Source: Dietzia natronolimnaea
Lineage (GTDB): Bacteria > Actinomycetota > Actinomycetes > Mycobacteriales > Mycobacteriaceae
Reading direction: 5' to 3' (one strand)
DNA: 64,000 nt
Assembly: GCF_039525805.1 (NCBI RefSeq)
Contig: NZ_BAAAHZ010000012.1
This document shows positions 32,823-40,762 of the stretch, in pieces (positions within the stretch are counted from its first letter, which is position 1; each line of letters starts with the position of its first letter). Both the position numbers and the translations under genes were made by a program. The notes under the pieces are model-generated. The model was not told the origin of the DNA and did no database searches. It saw nothing but the letters and a program-made list of their open reading frames with translations.

Positions 32823-34337
32823 ATGCGCTCACGGACCATCAGCTCAGGCGTCCTCACGGTCGCCCTCGCCGCCGGCGCGGCGCTGGCGATACCCGCCACC
32901 GCTCCCGCCGCGCCCGCCACCAGCGTGGTGATCAACGAGGTCGAGTCCAACGGCGACGCCGTGGGCGACTGGGTGGAGCTGGCCAACCTCGACACCGAGC
33001 AGGACGTGGACATCTCGGGCTGGACGTTGATCGACAACGACCCCACGCACGATCCGATCGTCATCCCCGAGGGGACCACCATCGAGTCCGGTGGCTACTG
33101 GTCCGTCTACACCGACGTGGACCCGGACTACTTCGGGCTCGGCGGCAACGATTCGGTGATCCTCCGGGACGCGGGCGGGGAGATCGTCGACTCCACCACC
33201 TGGTCGGGTCACTCGCCCACCACCTGGGGCCGCATCCCCGACATGACGGGCGGGTTCGCCGTGACCGGTGAACCCACCCGTGACGCGCGGAACGTGGCGG
33301 CCGTCGAGGAGAACCCGGTGGTGACGTCGCCCTGGCCCTTCGACCCGCTGGCGATCACCCCCGTCGCGCTCGGTGGCGCCTTCGCCGAGGACGACGACAT
33401 GTCGGGCGTCGACATCGCGGCCGACGGCACCGCCTACGTGGTGAACAACGGCACCGGCACGCTGTACGTCCTGGCCCACGACCACAGGGCAGGCACCTAC
33501 TCGCTCGCCCGCACCTTCGTCCTCACCTACCCCGATGGTTCGGGCCTACCCGATTCCGAGGGCGTCACCGTGGGGCCGGACGGCGTGATCTACGTGGCCA
33601 CCGAGCGCAACAACGACGCCGGCAGCACCAGTCGCCCCTCGATCCTGCGCTTCGTCCTGCCCACCGACCGCGATTCCGGCACGCTCAGCGCCACGGACGA
33701 GTATTCGCTGACCTCCCTCACCGGGCCGATCGGCGCGAACGCCGGCCTCGAGGCCATCGAATACCTCCCCGAAGCGTTCGGCGGAGCCTTCGCCGTGGGC
33801 GTCGAGGGGACCGGGAAGGTCCACTTCGTGCGGCTGGGTGACGGAGGTGCGGTGACCGAGATGCAGACGTACACCTCACCGTTCACGGGCGTGATGGCGC
33901 TCGACCACGACGAGGTGTCCGGCGTCCTGCGTGTGCTGTGTGACGAGGTCTGCGAGGGACGCTCGGTCGAGATGACCTTCGACGGGACCGGGTTCGTCAC
34001 CGACGGCACCCTCTACGCCCGGCCGGTCGGCATGCCCAACCTCGCCAACGAGGGCTTCGCCTCCCACCGCGAGACCGTCGAGTGCCTCCTGGGAGGCGCC
34101 ACCGGCACCGCCGAGCGGGTCAGGTTCCTGTGGGCCGACGACGCGGCCACCGCAGGGGTCGGTCTGCGCACCGCCGTCTCCGAGGCCGGTGAGTGCACGG
34201 TGGAGGACGACGACACCGTTGACGGGTCGCTCGACGACCTGGACACGGTCCTCGGTTCGCTCGCGGGCCTCAGTCCGGTCTTCGGATCGTCGGGCGGCGT
34301 GCCGACCCTGGTGCCGACCCTTCTTCCGTCCCTCTGA
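32823..34337 (+). CDS. secreted protein with lamin-tail domain and beta-propeller-like region
   Basis: A 504-residue exported protein. The signal peptide (VLTVALAAGAALAIPATAPAAPA) is followed by a lamin-tail-like domain (VVINEVESNGDAVGDWVELANLD ... SGWTLIDND ... GYWSVYTDVDPDYFGLGGNDSVILRDAGGEIVDSTTW). From about residue 180 there is a propeller-like region (DMSGVDIAADGTAYVVNNGTGTLYVL ... EGVTVGPDGVIYVATERNN ... GLEAIEYLP) similar to phytase-esterase-like/SdiA-regulated repeats. An acidic stretch and a Leu/Pro-rich tail end it. Lamin-tail domains occur in bacterial surface proteins and some nucleases, but no nuclease domain is attached here. AGGAAAGG precedes the ATG. Confidence 0.8.
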   Translation: MRSRTISSGVLTVALAAGAALAIPATAPAAPATSVVINEVESNGDAVGDWVELANLDTEQDVDISGWTLIDNDPTHDPIVIPEGTTIESGGYWSVYTDVDPDYFGLGGNDSVILRDAGGEIVDSTTWSGHSPTTWGRIPDMTGGFAVTGEPTRDARNVAAVEENPVVTSPWPFDPLAITPVALGGAFAEDDDMSGVDIAADGTAYVVNNGTGTLYVLAHDHRAGTYSLARTFVLTYPDGSGLPDSEGVTVGPDGVIYVATERNNDAGSTSRPSILRFVLPTDRDSGTLSATDEYSLTSLTGPIGANAGLEAIEYLPEAFGGAFAVGVEGTGKVHFVRLGDGGAVTEMQTYTSPFTGVMALDHDEVSGVLRVLCDEVCEGRSVEMTFDGTGFVTDGTLYARPVGMPNLANEGFASHRETVECLLGGATGTAERVRFLWADDAATAGVGLRTAVSEAGECTVEDDDTVDGSLDDLDTVLGSLAGLSPVFGSSGGVPTLVPTLLPSL

Positions 34338-34365
34338 GCCGGCACGATCGGCTCTGACGCACCGC

Positions 34366-34405
34366 GGCAGGGCCCGGCCACCATCCAGGGTGGCCGGGCC
34401 CTGCC
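34366..34405. terminator. bidirectional terminator hairpin between convergent genes
   Basis: A perfect 17-bp stem (GGCAGGGCCCGGCCACC at 34366-34382 pairing with 34389-34405) with a 6-base loop lies between the lamin-tail gene (stop at 34337) and the flavoprotein gene ending at 34427. There is no long T run on either side, typical of high-GC actinobacteria. Confidence 0.82.
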
Positions 34406-34426
34406 ACGTCCGCACCCGAGCCCCGG

Positions 34427-35617
34427 TCAGAAGGTGCCGTGGCTGGGCGGCCGAACCCTGTCCAGGGCCCACCTGCCCAGGTGGTGGAGCTTCCACCTCT
34501 CCGGATCATGAAGGGTGTGGGTTCGGGCGTCGCGCCAGTACCGGGACAGGTTGGCCGATCCGGCGGCGGTGCGCGTGCCTCCGAAGTCGAACAGCTCCGA
34601 ACCCGCCCGACGCGCAGCTCGACCCGCGGCCACCTTCGCGGCGGCCGTGGCCAGGGACGCCTCAGCGACGGCCCCGGCACCGGGCGTGGTCTCGGCGTGG
34701 TGGATCCGCTCCCCCGCCACCACGAGTAGTGCCTCCGCCGACCGCACGGCCAGCTCGAGGTCACCGGCCTGGGCGATGAGGAGCGGATCGTCGGCCGCCC
34801 GGTCGACAGCGGCCTCGAACCACGGCCTGGCCTTCTCGGCGAGGCCGGCGATCGTGTCGACCGCACCCCGCGCGAGCCCGGTGTCGATCGCCGCGTGCAG
34901 CAGTTGCGCGCGGGTCCCGTACGTGCTCGGCCGGGCCAGGAGCCCCGTGTAGTCCAGCACCAGATCCGGATCCACCACCACGTCGTCCAGGTCGACCGTT
35001 CCGCTACTGGTGGTGCGTTGACCGAAGGCGTCCCAGTCGGTGCCGATGGTCACCCCTTCCGCGCCCGCCGGAACATAGGCGATGACGCTGCCGCCGTCCG
35101 GCCCGAGCGCCCGCACCGCCAGGATGTCCGCGAAGATCGCACCGGTGCAGTAGAACTTGGTGCCCGAGAGCACCAGCCGTCCCGTGCTGCGGCGAAGTGC
35201 GGTGGAATCGTCCCGCGTCGTCCTTCCCCCGAGTTCGGTCTGGGCGTTGGCGACCAGGGCACCATTGAGCACACGCTCGGACAATGATCGCCGCAGGACG
35301 TCCGAACCCCCGCGCCAAGCGGCGTCGAGGAACGTGAAATGGCTCTGCGGGATCTGCGCGAGGCTCCCGTCGGCGGCGGCGATCGTGGCGGTGACCGCCG
35401 CGACGGTGGAGACGGGCAGACCCGGACCCCCGTACTCCGTGGGTACCGTCAGTGCGAACAGGCCTGCGGCTGACAGCGCCTCCACCTGCTCGACGGGCAG
35501 CGCCTTCTCGGCATCACGCACGCTCGCACCCGCGGCGACGGCGGGGGCGAGCGCGCGCGCCGTGGCGACGGCGGACTCGCTCGTGATGGCTTCTCTTTCG
35601 CTGACGACGAGCGCCAT
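34427..35617 (-). CDS. acyl-CoA dehydrogenase-fold flavin monooxygenase (DszC/SfnC-like)
   Basis: A 396-residue protein with the acyl-CoA dehydrogenase fold: N-terminal helices with LFALTVPTEYGGPGLPVS, a middle beta domain (LVLSGTKFYCTGAIFADILAVRA, FGQRTTSSGTVDLDDVVV) and a C-terminal helical bundle ending YWRDARTHTLHDPERWKLHHLGRWAL. The latter is the DszC-type ending of FMNH2-dependent sulfur monooxygenases rather than acyl-CoA oxidation. Together with SfnG next door, it is probably a sulfur-acquisition enzyme. It starts within the stop of the upstream paralogue (TGATG). Confidence 0.82.
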   Translation of the reverse strand: MALVVSEREAITSESAVATARALAPAVAAGASVRDAEKALPVEQVEALSAAGLFALTVPTEYGGPGLPVSTVAAVTATIAAADGSLAQIPQSHFTFLDAAWRGGSDVLRRSLSERVLNGALVANAQTELGGRTTRDDSTALRRSTGRLVLSGTKFYCTGAIFADILAVRALGPDGGSVIAYVPAGAEGVTIGTDWDAFGQRTTSSGTVDLDDVVVDPDLVLDYTGLLARPSTYGTRAQLLHAAIDTGLARGAVDTIAGLAEKARPWFEAAVDRAADDPLLIAQAGDLELAVRSAEALLVVAGERIHHAETTPGAGAVAEASLATAAAKVAAGRAARRAGSELFDFGGTRTAAGSANLSRYWRDARTHTLHDPERWKLHHLGRWALDRVRPPSHGTF

Positions 35618-36831
35618 CAGCTGTAGAGGGTGAAGGCCGGAGCGGTGTGGTTCAGGGTCCAGTCCCCGATCTCTCGCGCCTTGTAGGCCACCGGGTCGTG
35701 CACCGTGTGGGTGCGCAGGTTCCGCCAGTGCCGGTCGTAGCCGTAGGTGCTGGACGTGGCCCGTGCTCCCTGGATCTCGAACAGGCGCGAGGCCACCTCG
35801 AGCGAGACCTTGGTGGTGACGAACTTGGCTTCCGCGATCGCGATCGCGGTCTCGGCGCGTTGCTCCGCACTGAGGCCCGGGCCGAAGTCCAGGGCCTGCT
35901 GCAAGGCGGCACCGGCCCGGTCGGCCAACAGAGCCGCGCCGGTGATCCGTGCCCGTTGTTCACCGATCAGTTCGAGGATGTACGGGTCCTCGGTCGCCGA
36001 GTCGAGTCCGGAGGTCTCCCACGGGCTCGCGTTGAGTCTCGTCCAGTCGAGCGCCTCGGTGAACGCACCCTCGGCGGTGCCGATGTAGAAGTTGACGAAC
36101 GCCAGCTGCCAGTGCGGTGTCACCAGCGTCTGATACGGCGAGAACCCGGGCGGGGAGTCCGGATCGCCCAGGATCTCGTGGCGTTCCACCCGGGCATCGC
36201 GGAATTCGACTCCTCCGGAGTCGGTCAGCCGTTGGCCGATGGCGTCCCAGTCGCCGTCGGGTTCGAACCCGGGGCGATCGGTGGGCAGGGTGAGGAACAC
36301 CAGGTCGCCCTGGAACGACGCGGTGACCGAGAGTTGGTCGGCCACGCTCGCGCCCGATGCGAATGTCCGGCGCCCGTTCAGCCGGAAGGCGTCGCCGTCA
36401 CGGGTGAGCTCCAGGCCGTCGGCTCCCCGCGGGTTCTGGACGCCGCCCCAGAACAGCTTCTCCTCCGCGTTGCGTCGTGAGAGTGCCTCGGCCTGCTCGG
36501 GCGTACCGAACAGGTGCGGGATCCGCTGTTGGGCGTAGTGATACCCGATGAGGTGGGCGATGGAGGTGTCGCCGCGCGCGATACGGCGGGTGATGTGCTG
36601 AGACTGTGCGAAATCCAGTCCCGAGCCGCCGAACTCGACGGGCTCGCCCACCTGCAGCAGGTGGTGCCGGCGGAGCAGGTCGATCTCGGCGGTGGGCGCG
36701 GCGTTCGCGCGGTCACGTTCAGCCGCGGTCACGCCTAGTTCCGCGGCGACCAGATCGGCCCGCCGGAGAGCGTCGTCGAATGCGGTCTGGTCGCCGGAGG
36801 TGCGCTGCCCTGAGTTGATGGTGGATGTCAT
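35617..36831 (-). CDS. acyl-CoA dehydrogenase-fold flavin monooxygenase (DszC/SfnC-like)
   Basis: A 404-residue paralogue of the downstream protein. It has LLQVGEPVEFGGSGLDFAQSQ, ARGDTSIAHLIGYHYAQQRIPHLFGT, FRLNGRRTFASGASVADQLSVTA, IGQRLTDSGGVEFRDARVE and the ending SSTYGYDRHWRNLRTHTVHDPVAYKAREIGDWTLN. These are typical of the DszC/SfnC group, which uses reduced flavin supplied by a separate reductase to oxidise sulfides or sulfoxides. No flavin reductase is found nearby. It lies between sfnG and the second flavoprotein, all on the minus strand. Confidence 0.82.
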   Translation of the reverse strand: MTSTINSGQRTSGDQTAFDDALRRADLVAAELGVTAAERDRANAAPTAEIDLLRRHHLLQVGEPVEFGGSGLDFAQSQHITRRIARGDTSIAHLIGYHYAQQRIPHLFGTPEQAEALSRRNAEEKLFWGGVQNPRGADGLELTRDGDAFRLNGRRTFASGASVADQLSVTASFQGDLVFLTLPTDRPGFEPDGDWDAIGQRLTDSGGVEFRDARVERHEILGDPDSPPGFSPYQTLVTPHWQLAFVNFYIGTAEGAFTEALDWTRLNASPWETSGLDSATEDPYILELIGEQRARITGAALLADRAGAALQQALDFGPGLSAEQRAETAIAIAEAKFVTTKVSLEVASRLFEIQGARATSSTYGYDRHWRNLRTHTVHDPVAYKAREIGDWTLNHTAPAFTLYS

Positions 36832-36882
36832 CGGTGTCGTCCTTCTGTGATCGGGGAACGGGTGGGCTCGGGCTGAGTCGTG

Positions 36883-38058
36883 TCAGGTGGCGGGGACGAG
36901 GACGCCGTTACGGGCGAGTTCGGACTCGAGCCGCCCGCTGGCGAGCAGGTCTGCCTCGAGTTCGCGGACGAGCGGAAGGATGGTGGCACCGAAGTACTCC
37001 ACGTCGTCGATGCAGTGCAGGAAACCGAGGAGGAAGAGGTTCACACCCCGCGTCTTGTAGGCGACGATCCGCTCGGCGATCTGCTCGGGGGTGCCGATGA
37101 GTCCGGTCCGGAAGCCGTCGTTGTACTGCACGAGGTCCGAGAACTCAGAGTCCTGCCACATCCCCTTGCCGTCGCCGGTCGCACTCCCGGCCTGTCTGAC
37201 GGCGGATCCGAACCCCTCGACCGCCTCGCGGTCGGCCTTGGCGACGATCTCGCGGAGGACATCGCGGGCCTCGACCTCGGAGTCGCGACCGATGAGAAAG
37301 CCGTTGAGCCCGAACTTGACGGTGCGACCGTGCAGGGCGGCCTCGGTGGTCACCTCGACCACCTGCTCGGTGAGTCCGTCGAAGTCCTTGCCGTTGCTGA
37401 AGTACCAGTCGGAGACCCGGCCGGCCATGGCCCGGGCGGCCGTGGAGTTCCCACCCTGGAAGATCTCGGGATGGGGCCGGCCCGGAATGTCGAGCGGCTT
37501 CGGTCTGAGGTCGAAGTCGTGCAGGCGGTAGAAGTCGCCGGTGAACTCCGCGTGGTCGTCGGTCCAGATGGTGCGGAGGTATCTGATGAACTCCTCGGCT
37601 CGGCGGTATCGCTCGTCGTGTTCCAGCCACGGCTCACCCAGCTTGGTGAACTCGTCCTTGAACCAGCCGGACACCACGTTGACCGCGGCGCGGCCGTTCG
37701 AGAGATGGTCCGCGGTGGCGAGCCATTTCGCCAGGACACCCGGTTGCCACAAGCCCGGGTGGACAGCGGCGATGACCTTCAACCGCTCGGTCGCGAGAAG
37801 CAGCGCCAACGAGAAACTCGTCGACTCCTGCTGGTACGCGGCTCCGTAGGACGCGATGTACCGGACCTGGGTGAGCGCGTAGTCGAACCCGTTGTTCTCC
37901 GCGGCGACCGCCAGACGCCTGTTGTAGTCGTAACTCCAGTCGGTACGCTGCTCGATCGTCGACACGACCAGCCCTCCGCTCACGTTGGGCACCCAGTAGG
38001 CGAACTGCAGTGGTGCGGCGGCGGTCTCGAACTGTTGCTCAGGACTGATTTCGGGCAT
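36883..38058 (-). CDS. sfnG: FMNH2-dependent dimethyl sulfone monooxygenase
   Basis: A 391-residue luciferase-like (LLM) flavin monooxygenase. It matches SfnG closely: FAYWVPNVSGGLVVS, YALTQVRYIASYGAAYQ, LKVIAAVHPGLWQPGVLAK, AAVNVVSGWFKDEFTKLGEPWLEHDERY, EIFQGGNSTAARAMAGRVSDWYF and DLVQYNDGFRTGLIGTPEQIAERI. SfnG converts dimethyl sulfone to methanesulfinate, giving sulfur under sulfate limitation. It is the first gene of the three-gene organosulfur cluster. An N-terminal extension of about 15 residues precedes the conserved start. Confidence 0.92.
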   Translation of the reverse strand: MPEISPEQQFETAAAPLQFAYWVPNVSGGLVVSTIEQRTDWSYDYNRRLAVAAENNGFDYALTQVRYIASYGAAYQQESTSFSLALLLATERLKVIAAVHPGLWQPGVLAKWLATADHLSNGRAAVNVVSGWFKDEFTKLGEPWLEHDERYRRAEEFIRYLRTIWTDDHAEFTGDFYRLHDFDLRPKPLDIPGRPHPEIFQGGNSTAARAMAGRVSDWYFSNGKDFDGLTEQVVEVTTEAALHGRTVKFGLNGFLIGRDSEVEARDVLREIVAKADREAVEGFGSAVRQAGSATGDGKGMWQDSEFSDLVQYNDGFRTGLIGTPEQIAERIVAYKTRGVNLFLLGFLHCIDDVEYFGATILPLVRELEADLLASGRLESELARNGVLVPAT

Positions 38059-38425
38059 GGCTGATCAGGACTCCTCACGAGTTGGTCGGGGACGAAAGCG
38101 CACCGGCTCACCGGGCGATAGAGGTCCTCGCCTCGCCGGTGCTGCGGCCGTGCGGTAAGTCTGCGCACCGAGGCCGCCGACGTCGACGATTCGAATCTCG
38201 GTGGTGCTATTGGCAGTGGATCGCCGGGATCAGGAGCCGCCCCCGACAGCGTCGGAGAACCCGGCGTCACGACGCGCGCCACGTCTGAATCATCGGGTCC
38301 CGCCTGTATCCGACTGAGACAACTCCGAGACCTGAGTCGGGAATACTCAACTACGGCGGTGAGTTGAACCGTGTGCGATCCCGGAGACGCCGGGCGCATC
38401 CCGACCAGTCCTGAAGGAGACCATC
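38059..38425. other. 367-bp divergent intergenic region
   Basis: This region separates sfnG (minus strand) from hsp20 (plus strand). It holds the HspR-type HAIR site at 38331-38351 and, just after it, a second small inverted repeat CAACT-N8-AGTTG (38349-38366). I see no riboswitch that I can name for the sulfur genes, and no convincing gene. Confidence 0.55.
38331..38351. promoter_or_regulatory. HAIR element (HspR operator) upstream of hsp20
   Basis: TGAGT-N7-ACTCA (38333-38349) fits the HAIR consensus CTTGAGT-N7-ACTCAAG with the right spacing; the outer bases are CC and AC instead of CT and AG. It lies 75 bp before the Hsp20 start codon. HspR represses dnaK, clpB and small heat-shock genes through such sites in actinobacteria. 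Confidence 0.82.
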
Positions 38426-38884
38426 ATGGCCACCACCACCCGTTTCGATCCGTTCCGTGAGCTCGATCGCCTCCTGGGCGAGGGGCTGCGCAGCGCGACC
38501 GCCTCCACCTCGCTGCCGATGGACCTGTACAAGGAGGGCGATCGCTTCGTGGGCCTCATCGACCTGCCGGGCGTCGATCCGTCCAGCATCGACATCGACG
38601 TGGAGGACCGCACTCTCACCGTCCGTGCCGAACGCCGCGCGCCGGCGGAGGGTGATGCCCAGTGGCTCATGCATGAGCGTCAGTCGGGCACCTTCGCCCG
38701 GCAGCTCGCCCTGGGCAAGGGCCTGGCGACCGACAAGATCGAGGCCGACTACAGCGACGGCGTGCTGCGCCTGGTGATCCCCGTGGCCGAGGAGGCCCAG
38801 CCGCGCAAGATCTCCGTCTCCCACGGCGCCCGGAAGGCCGAGCAGGCAGAGATCGTCGAGGGTTCCGCCGACCTCGGGAGCTGA
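38426..38884 (+). CDS. Hsp20/alpha-crystallin family small heat shock protein
   Basis: A 152-residue ATP-independent chaperone that holds unfolding proteins. The alpha-crystallin domain spans about residues 35-135: MDLYKEGDRFVGLIDLPGVDPSSIDIDVEDRTLTVRAER, then QLALGKGLATDKIEADYSDGVLRLVIPVAEEAQPRKISV. The family-typical GVLxLxIP stretch is present. The HAIR site upstream indicates heat induction through HspR, like acr2 of mycobacteria. A strong terminator follows. Confidence 0.95.
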   Translation: MATTTRFDPFRELDRLLGEGLRSATASTSLPMDLYKEGDRFVGLIDLPGVDPSSIDIDVEDRTLTVRAERRAPAEGDAQWLMHERQSGTFARQLALGKGLATDKIEADYSDGVLRLVIPVAEEAQPRKISVSHGARKAEQAEIVEGSADLGS

Positions 38885-38907
38885 CCGCAATTCTCGTGTC
38901 CACCTGA

Positions 38908-38945
38908 CCACCGCCCGGCCCCCCACCAGGCCGGGCGGTGGTTCT
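38908..38945 (+). terminator. terminator after hsp20
   Basis: A perfect 13-bp stem (CCACCGCCCGGCC at 38908-38920 pairing with 38929-38941) with an 8-base loop is followed by TTCTC. It starts 24 bp past the hsp20 stop and could also serve the convergent helicase gene. Confidence 0.82.
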
Positions 38946-38980
38946 CATCCGGCACGCGCACCCCGGCCACGTCCACGCGC

Positions 38981-40606
38981 TCACCTGCCGCCGCACGGCG
39001 CACCGGGATCACCCACCACCACCAGTACATCCGTCGCCCGGGACAGCCCCACGTACACCCTCTCGCGGACCCGGTCCATGCCGTCGTGGTGGTTGCACAC
39101 CAGCACCACGGCGCGGCGCTCCAGGCCCTTGAACCCGAGCACGTGGCCGTAGAAGATGTCCTCGCCACTCCAGAACGTCTCCCAGTAGGTGTCATTCCCG
39201 CCATCCTGCAACTCGACCTGCATCGGGTGCCGCGATCCGGTGGTCAACAACGCGACGTCCCGCGGTTCCCAGCCCTCGTCGAGCAGTCGCATGGCCTCGT
39301 CGTCGCCGGCCGCCACGGGGTCGGTGCCCTCCGGCACCTCGACGTAACGGACCGCGGGCCCCGAGCCGCCGCGCAGCTCCATCCGTTGTCCCACCAGGGG
39401 CAGGAAGGCACTGGCGATCTGACGCGTGTTACGCAGATTGTGATCGAGCACCAGCGGCACCAGGTCGACGGGCGGCCGACCGGTCCGCTGGAACACGCTC
39501 TGCCCGGCGTCGCCGACGATCATGAGACGGCCGAGCTCACGATCGCGCAGTGCACCGATCACCGGACGCCACCAGCTGTCGGCGAAGTCCTGGGCCTCGT
39601 CCACGATCACGGCGTCGAACCTCTTGCCGTCGGGCAGTTCGTCGGCGAGCTCCGCCATGAGGCGGGGGAGCTCCTCCTCCCACCACCGGACCGTCTCCTC
39701 GGACCGCACCCGCTCGTCGGGCCCGGCAGGAGCGCCCCACTCGACGCCCAGCGCGTGGAACTCCCCCACGTACGCAGGGCGTTCGCGTCTCGTCCATCCG
39801 CTCGTGACGCGTCTGAGGTATCCCGCGAGGCCGTGCGAGTAGCAGATCAACGCGACGCGCTGCCCGGCCCTCGACAGTCGCCGCGCCTGCTCGAGTGCGA
39901 GGTAGGTCTTGCCGCTGCCCGCGCCACCACGGATCTCCACGCGCGGCAGCGCGTCGACCGCCCGGAGGAGCACCGATTGCTCGCGGGTGAGCGCGTCGGC
40001 GATGTCGGCGTTCTCCGCGGCGCGGGCCACCACATCCCGCTGCGGCAGTCCCCGGCCGCCGAGGACGTCCGCGAGGCGGGTGACGGTGTCCGCGGCGAGG
40101 AAGGGTCGATCCCTCGGCCCGGAGTTCCGCGCGAGACGGTAGGCGAGGGTGGCGAGCTGGTCGAGTTGATCACGATCGACGATTCGTTCGCGCTGTATGT
40201 CGGGACGTGCGAAATCCCCCGGGATCGAAGCGTGGGGGAAGACCAGCATGTGGGTCCAGCGTTGGTGCTGCCGCGGCCATCGTGGGTCGGCGTCGACATG
40301 ACCACGCAGGGCGTAGAGGGCATCTCGACACTGGGTGACGGGATCGATCGTGTGCTGCTTGCCGCCGGTCCCCTGTCGCCACCGGCCGTCCTCGATCGTG
40401 ATCGATCCCGCCTTGATCTCCATCGCCACGATCCCCGCCCCGGGCATGGCCACGAGGACGTCCACCTCGTGCTCCTTCTCCGCGGTGGAGACGCGCTGCC
40501 CCACCACGATCAGGCTGTCGTCGGAGAGTTGATCGCGCAGGAGCTCGACGACCTTCTCCTCGGAGGGGTGGCCGTAGACGGGAGTGTCGGGAATGACGCG
40601 GGGCAT
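38981..40606 (-). CDS. NERD-domain superfamily 1 DNA/RNA helicase-like ATPase
   Basis: A 541-residue protein. The N-terminal NERD (nuclease-related) domain has the PD-(D/E)xK-like pattern EKEHEVDVLVAMPGAGIVAMEIKAG (Asp, then E-x-K) at about residues 40-70. A UvrD/Rep-type helicase core follows with Walker A RGGAGSGKTYLALEQARRL, Walker B AVIVDEAQDFADSWW, GDAGQSVFQRTG, DHNLRNTRQIA and the final YVGLSRATDVLVVVG. Such proteins are linked to DNA repair or to defence, but no function is proven. The ATG at 40606 begins MPRVIPDTPVYG; an upstream ATG at 40726 lies in the operator region. It stands alone, convergent to hsp20. Confidence 0.85.
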   Translation of the reverse strand: MPRVIPDTPVYGHPSEEKVVELLRDQLSDDSLIVVGQRVSTAEKEHEVDVLVAMPGAGIVAMEIKAGSITIEDGRWRQGTGGKQHTIDPVTQCRDALYALRGHVDADPRWPRQHQRWTHMLVFPHASIPGDFARPDIQRERIVDRDQLDQLATLAYRLARNSGPRDRPFLAADTVTRLADVLGGRGLPQRDVVARAAENADIADALTREQSVLLRAVDALPRVEIRGGAGSGKTYLALEQARRLSRAGQRVALICYSHGLAGYLRRVTSGWTRRERPAYVGEFHALGVEWGAPAGPDERVRSEETVRWWEEELPRLMAELADELPDGKRFDAVIVDEAQDFADSWWRPVIGALRDRELGRLMIVGDAGQSVFQRTGRPPVDLVPLVLDHNLRNTRQIASAFLPLVGQRMELRGGSGPAVRYVEVPEGTDPVAAGDDEAMRLLDEGWEPRDVALLTTGSRHPMQVELQDGGNDTYWETFWSGEDIFYGHVLGFKGLERRAVVLVCNHHDGMDRVRERVYVGLSRATDVLVVVGDPGAPCGGR

Positions 40607-40694
40607 GTTCCAGGAGTACCCGCCCGCGCCTGCGGATCGGGTCGAATCGCCGGGTCCTGCCGACACCGCACCGCGGTGAGACCTTCGCGACACT

Positions 40695-40726
40695 GTGTCA
40701 GCATGATACTGACATGGTGTTAGCAT
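40695..40726. promoter_or_regulatory. repeat-rich operator upstream of the FtsX/ABC exporter
   Basis: GTGTCAGCAT (40695-40704) recurs as GTGTTAGCAT (40717-40726), exactly 22 bp (two helical turns) away. Nested within is a perfect inverted repeat, TGTCAG-N7-CTGACA (40696-40714). The site lies 36 bp before the permease ATG. A TetR gene ends the same operon, so two TetR dimers binding here is the simplest reading. Confidence 0.72.
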
Positions 40727-40762
40727 CTTCAGCGTTCCCGATGTCGATGCCGGAAGGCCTCC

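Noticed and set aside
36880..38064. A long plus-strand frame opposite sfnG
   Set aside because: SfnG on the minus strand is matched along its full length; the opposite frame has the biased composition of a shadow frame.
38160..38230. A tRNA T-arm-like GATTCGAATC sequence in the sfnG-hsp20 gap
   Set aside because: The flanking bases do not pair as a T-stem, and no acceptor stem or anticodon arm can be drawn around it on either strand.
38059..38330. A SAM or other sulfur riboswitch before sfnG
   Set aside because: A GGGACCCGATGA stretch on the minus strand recalls the SAM-I core, but the required flanking stems and the kink-turn are missing.
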